Source: Caldithrix sp.
GTDB lineage: Bacteria > Zhuqueibacterota > Zhuqueibacteria > Oceanimicrobiales > Oceanimicrobiaceae
NCBI GenBank assembly: GCA_004357015.1
Contig: SMXE01000230.1
Coordinates: 1 to 16,033 of the forward strand
Direction of reading: 5' to 3'
DNA: 16,033 bases
Positions 15,576 to 16,033 of the stretch are shown here, piece by piece. The notes beneath the pieces were generated by a model. That model worked only from the letters and a program-made list of their open reading frames with translations. It was not told the DNA's origin and did no database searches. A program made the position numbers and the translations under genes. Position 1 is the first letter of the stretch. Every line of letters starts with the position of its first letter.

Positions 15576-16033
15576 ATGTTAAAGTTTCTGCAAGAAATTT
15601 TCAGTCGAAAAAATTTGCTGCAAGAATCTATTGAGATGGCGTTGGAGATGATCGCCATCGACAAGAGAATGTTCGACGCATCAGTAAAGTCATTGCGTCA
15701 GCAAGATACAACCGAGGTCGAAATTGACATCTATCAAACCGACCTTGAAATCAACAGGCTTGAGCAAGACGTAAGAAAGAAAGTTTTGACCCATCTTGCG
15801 GTTTCTGGCGCCGATGAACTCAGCATAGGTCTCACACTCGTGAGCGTGATCAGTGATATTGAGCGAATCGGGGATTACACGAAAAACATTTATGAGCTCG
15901 CCGTGGAACACCCAAAAAGACTTGTCGCCGGGAAATGGGAAGATGACCTTAAGTGGATGGAAAACGCGGTTTCTGAAGACCTTGGCAACCTGGTCGCTGC
16001 GCTGCAAGAAAATGACGAGGATCAAGCGGAGAG
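15576..16033 (+). CDS. PhoU-domain protein (cut by window edge)
   Basis: The ATG at 15576 has AGGTGAG about 5 bases before it and follows the cotransporter stop by 3 bases, so the genes are translationally linked. The frame is open to the end of the window, giving 152 residues. It is helical, with the PhoU metal-site pattern E-R-I-G-D at 96-100 followed by Y-T-K-N-I-Y, and the paired segment at about 56-65 (D-L-E-I-N-R-L-E-Q-D). PhoU-type proteins bind iron or other metal clusters and restrain phosphate uptake. Here it probably replaces the PhoU tail missing from the cotransporter. The rest of the gene lies beyond the right edge. Confidence 0.9.
   Translation, partial: MLKFLQEIFSRKNLLQESIEMALEMIAIDKRMFDASVKSLRQQDTTEVEIDIYQTDLEINRLEQDVRKKVLTHLAVSGADELSIGLTLVSVISDIERIGDYTKNIYELAVEHPKRLVAGKWEDDLKWMENAVSEDLGNLVAALQENDEDQAE

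Noticed and set aside
1..16033. CRISPR array, tRNA, rRNA, transposase or phage genes
   Set aside because: Looked for on both strands by eye; no regular repeat-spacer pattern, cloverleaf or integrase/transposase motif was seen.

Overview
The window looks like chromosomal DNA from a Gram-negative bacterium of the FCB group. Candidate phyla such as KSB1 or Calditrichota, or a relative, fit best. This is inferred from gene content only: a GWxTD-domain protein, tandem MacB/FtsX-type permeases of the long Bacteroidota-like kind, a TonB-dependent receptor with a carboxypeptidase-regulatory-like N-terminus, several lipoproteins, and a WD40-like (PD40) propeller protein. I saw no rRNA, tRNA, CRISPR array, insertion sequence or phage gene.

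Layout. (1) 1-2316, minus strand: the start of one ABC permease runs off the left edge. Directly upstream of it lies a second permease gene that is a wreck, with a large frame-shifting internal deletion and a second, smaller in-frame one. Next comes a CDA-fold nucleoside deaminase. (2) 2602-3561, plus: a secreted PD40 beta-propeller protein. (3) 3836-6023, plus: a GWxTD protein overlapping an unrecognised lipoprotein gene. (4) 6201-10382, plus: a TonB-dependent receptor, preceded by a perfect 13-bp inverted repeat, and followed by two full-length paralogous lipoproteins. (5) 10612-14146, plus: a class I/II PLP aminotransferase, a two-domain GNAT protein, a DHDPS-superfamily aldolase that lacks the DapA arginine, and a STAS anti-sigma-factor antagonist. 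(6) 14258-16033, plus: a short remnant of a DUF47/PhoU-like gene, a compact Na+/phosphate cotransporter, and a separate PhoU-like gene cut by the right edge.

How they may work together. Regions 3 and 4 encode mostly envelope proteins. The receptor and the twin lipoproteins are the best candidate for a little-described outer-membrane system: the lipoproteins share a C-x-S-N-P-[IV]-G mature N-terminus and the same kind of regulatory-like domain as the receptor. Region 6 is a phosphate-uptake module in which the PhoU domain sits in its own gene. The aminotransferase and aldolase in region 5 could act in one keto-acid/amino-acid pathway, but this is a guess from proximity. The damaged permease and the DUF47 remnant both look like genes that lost internal segments.
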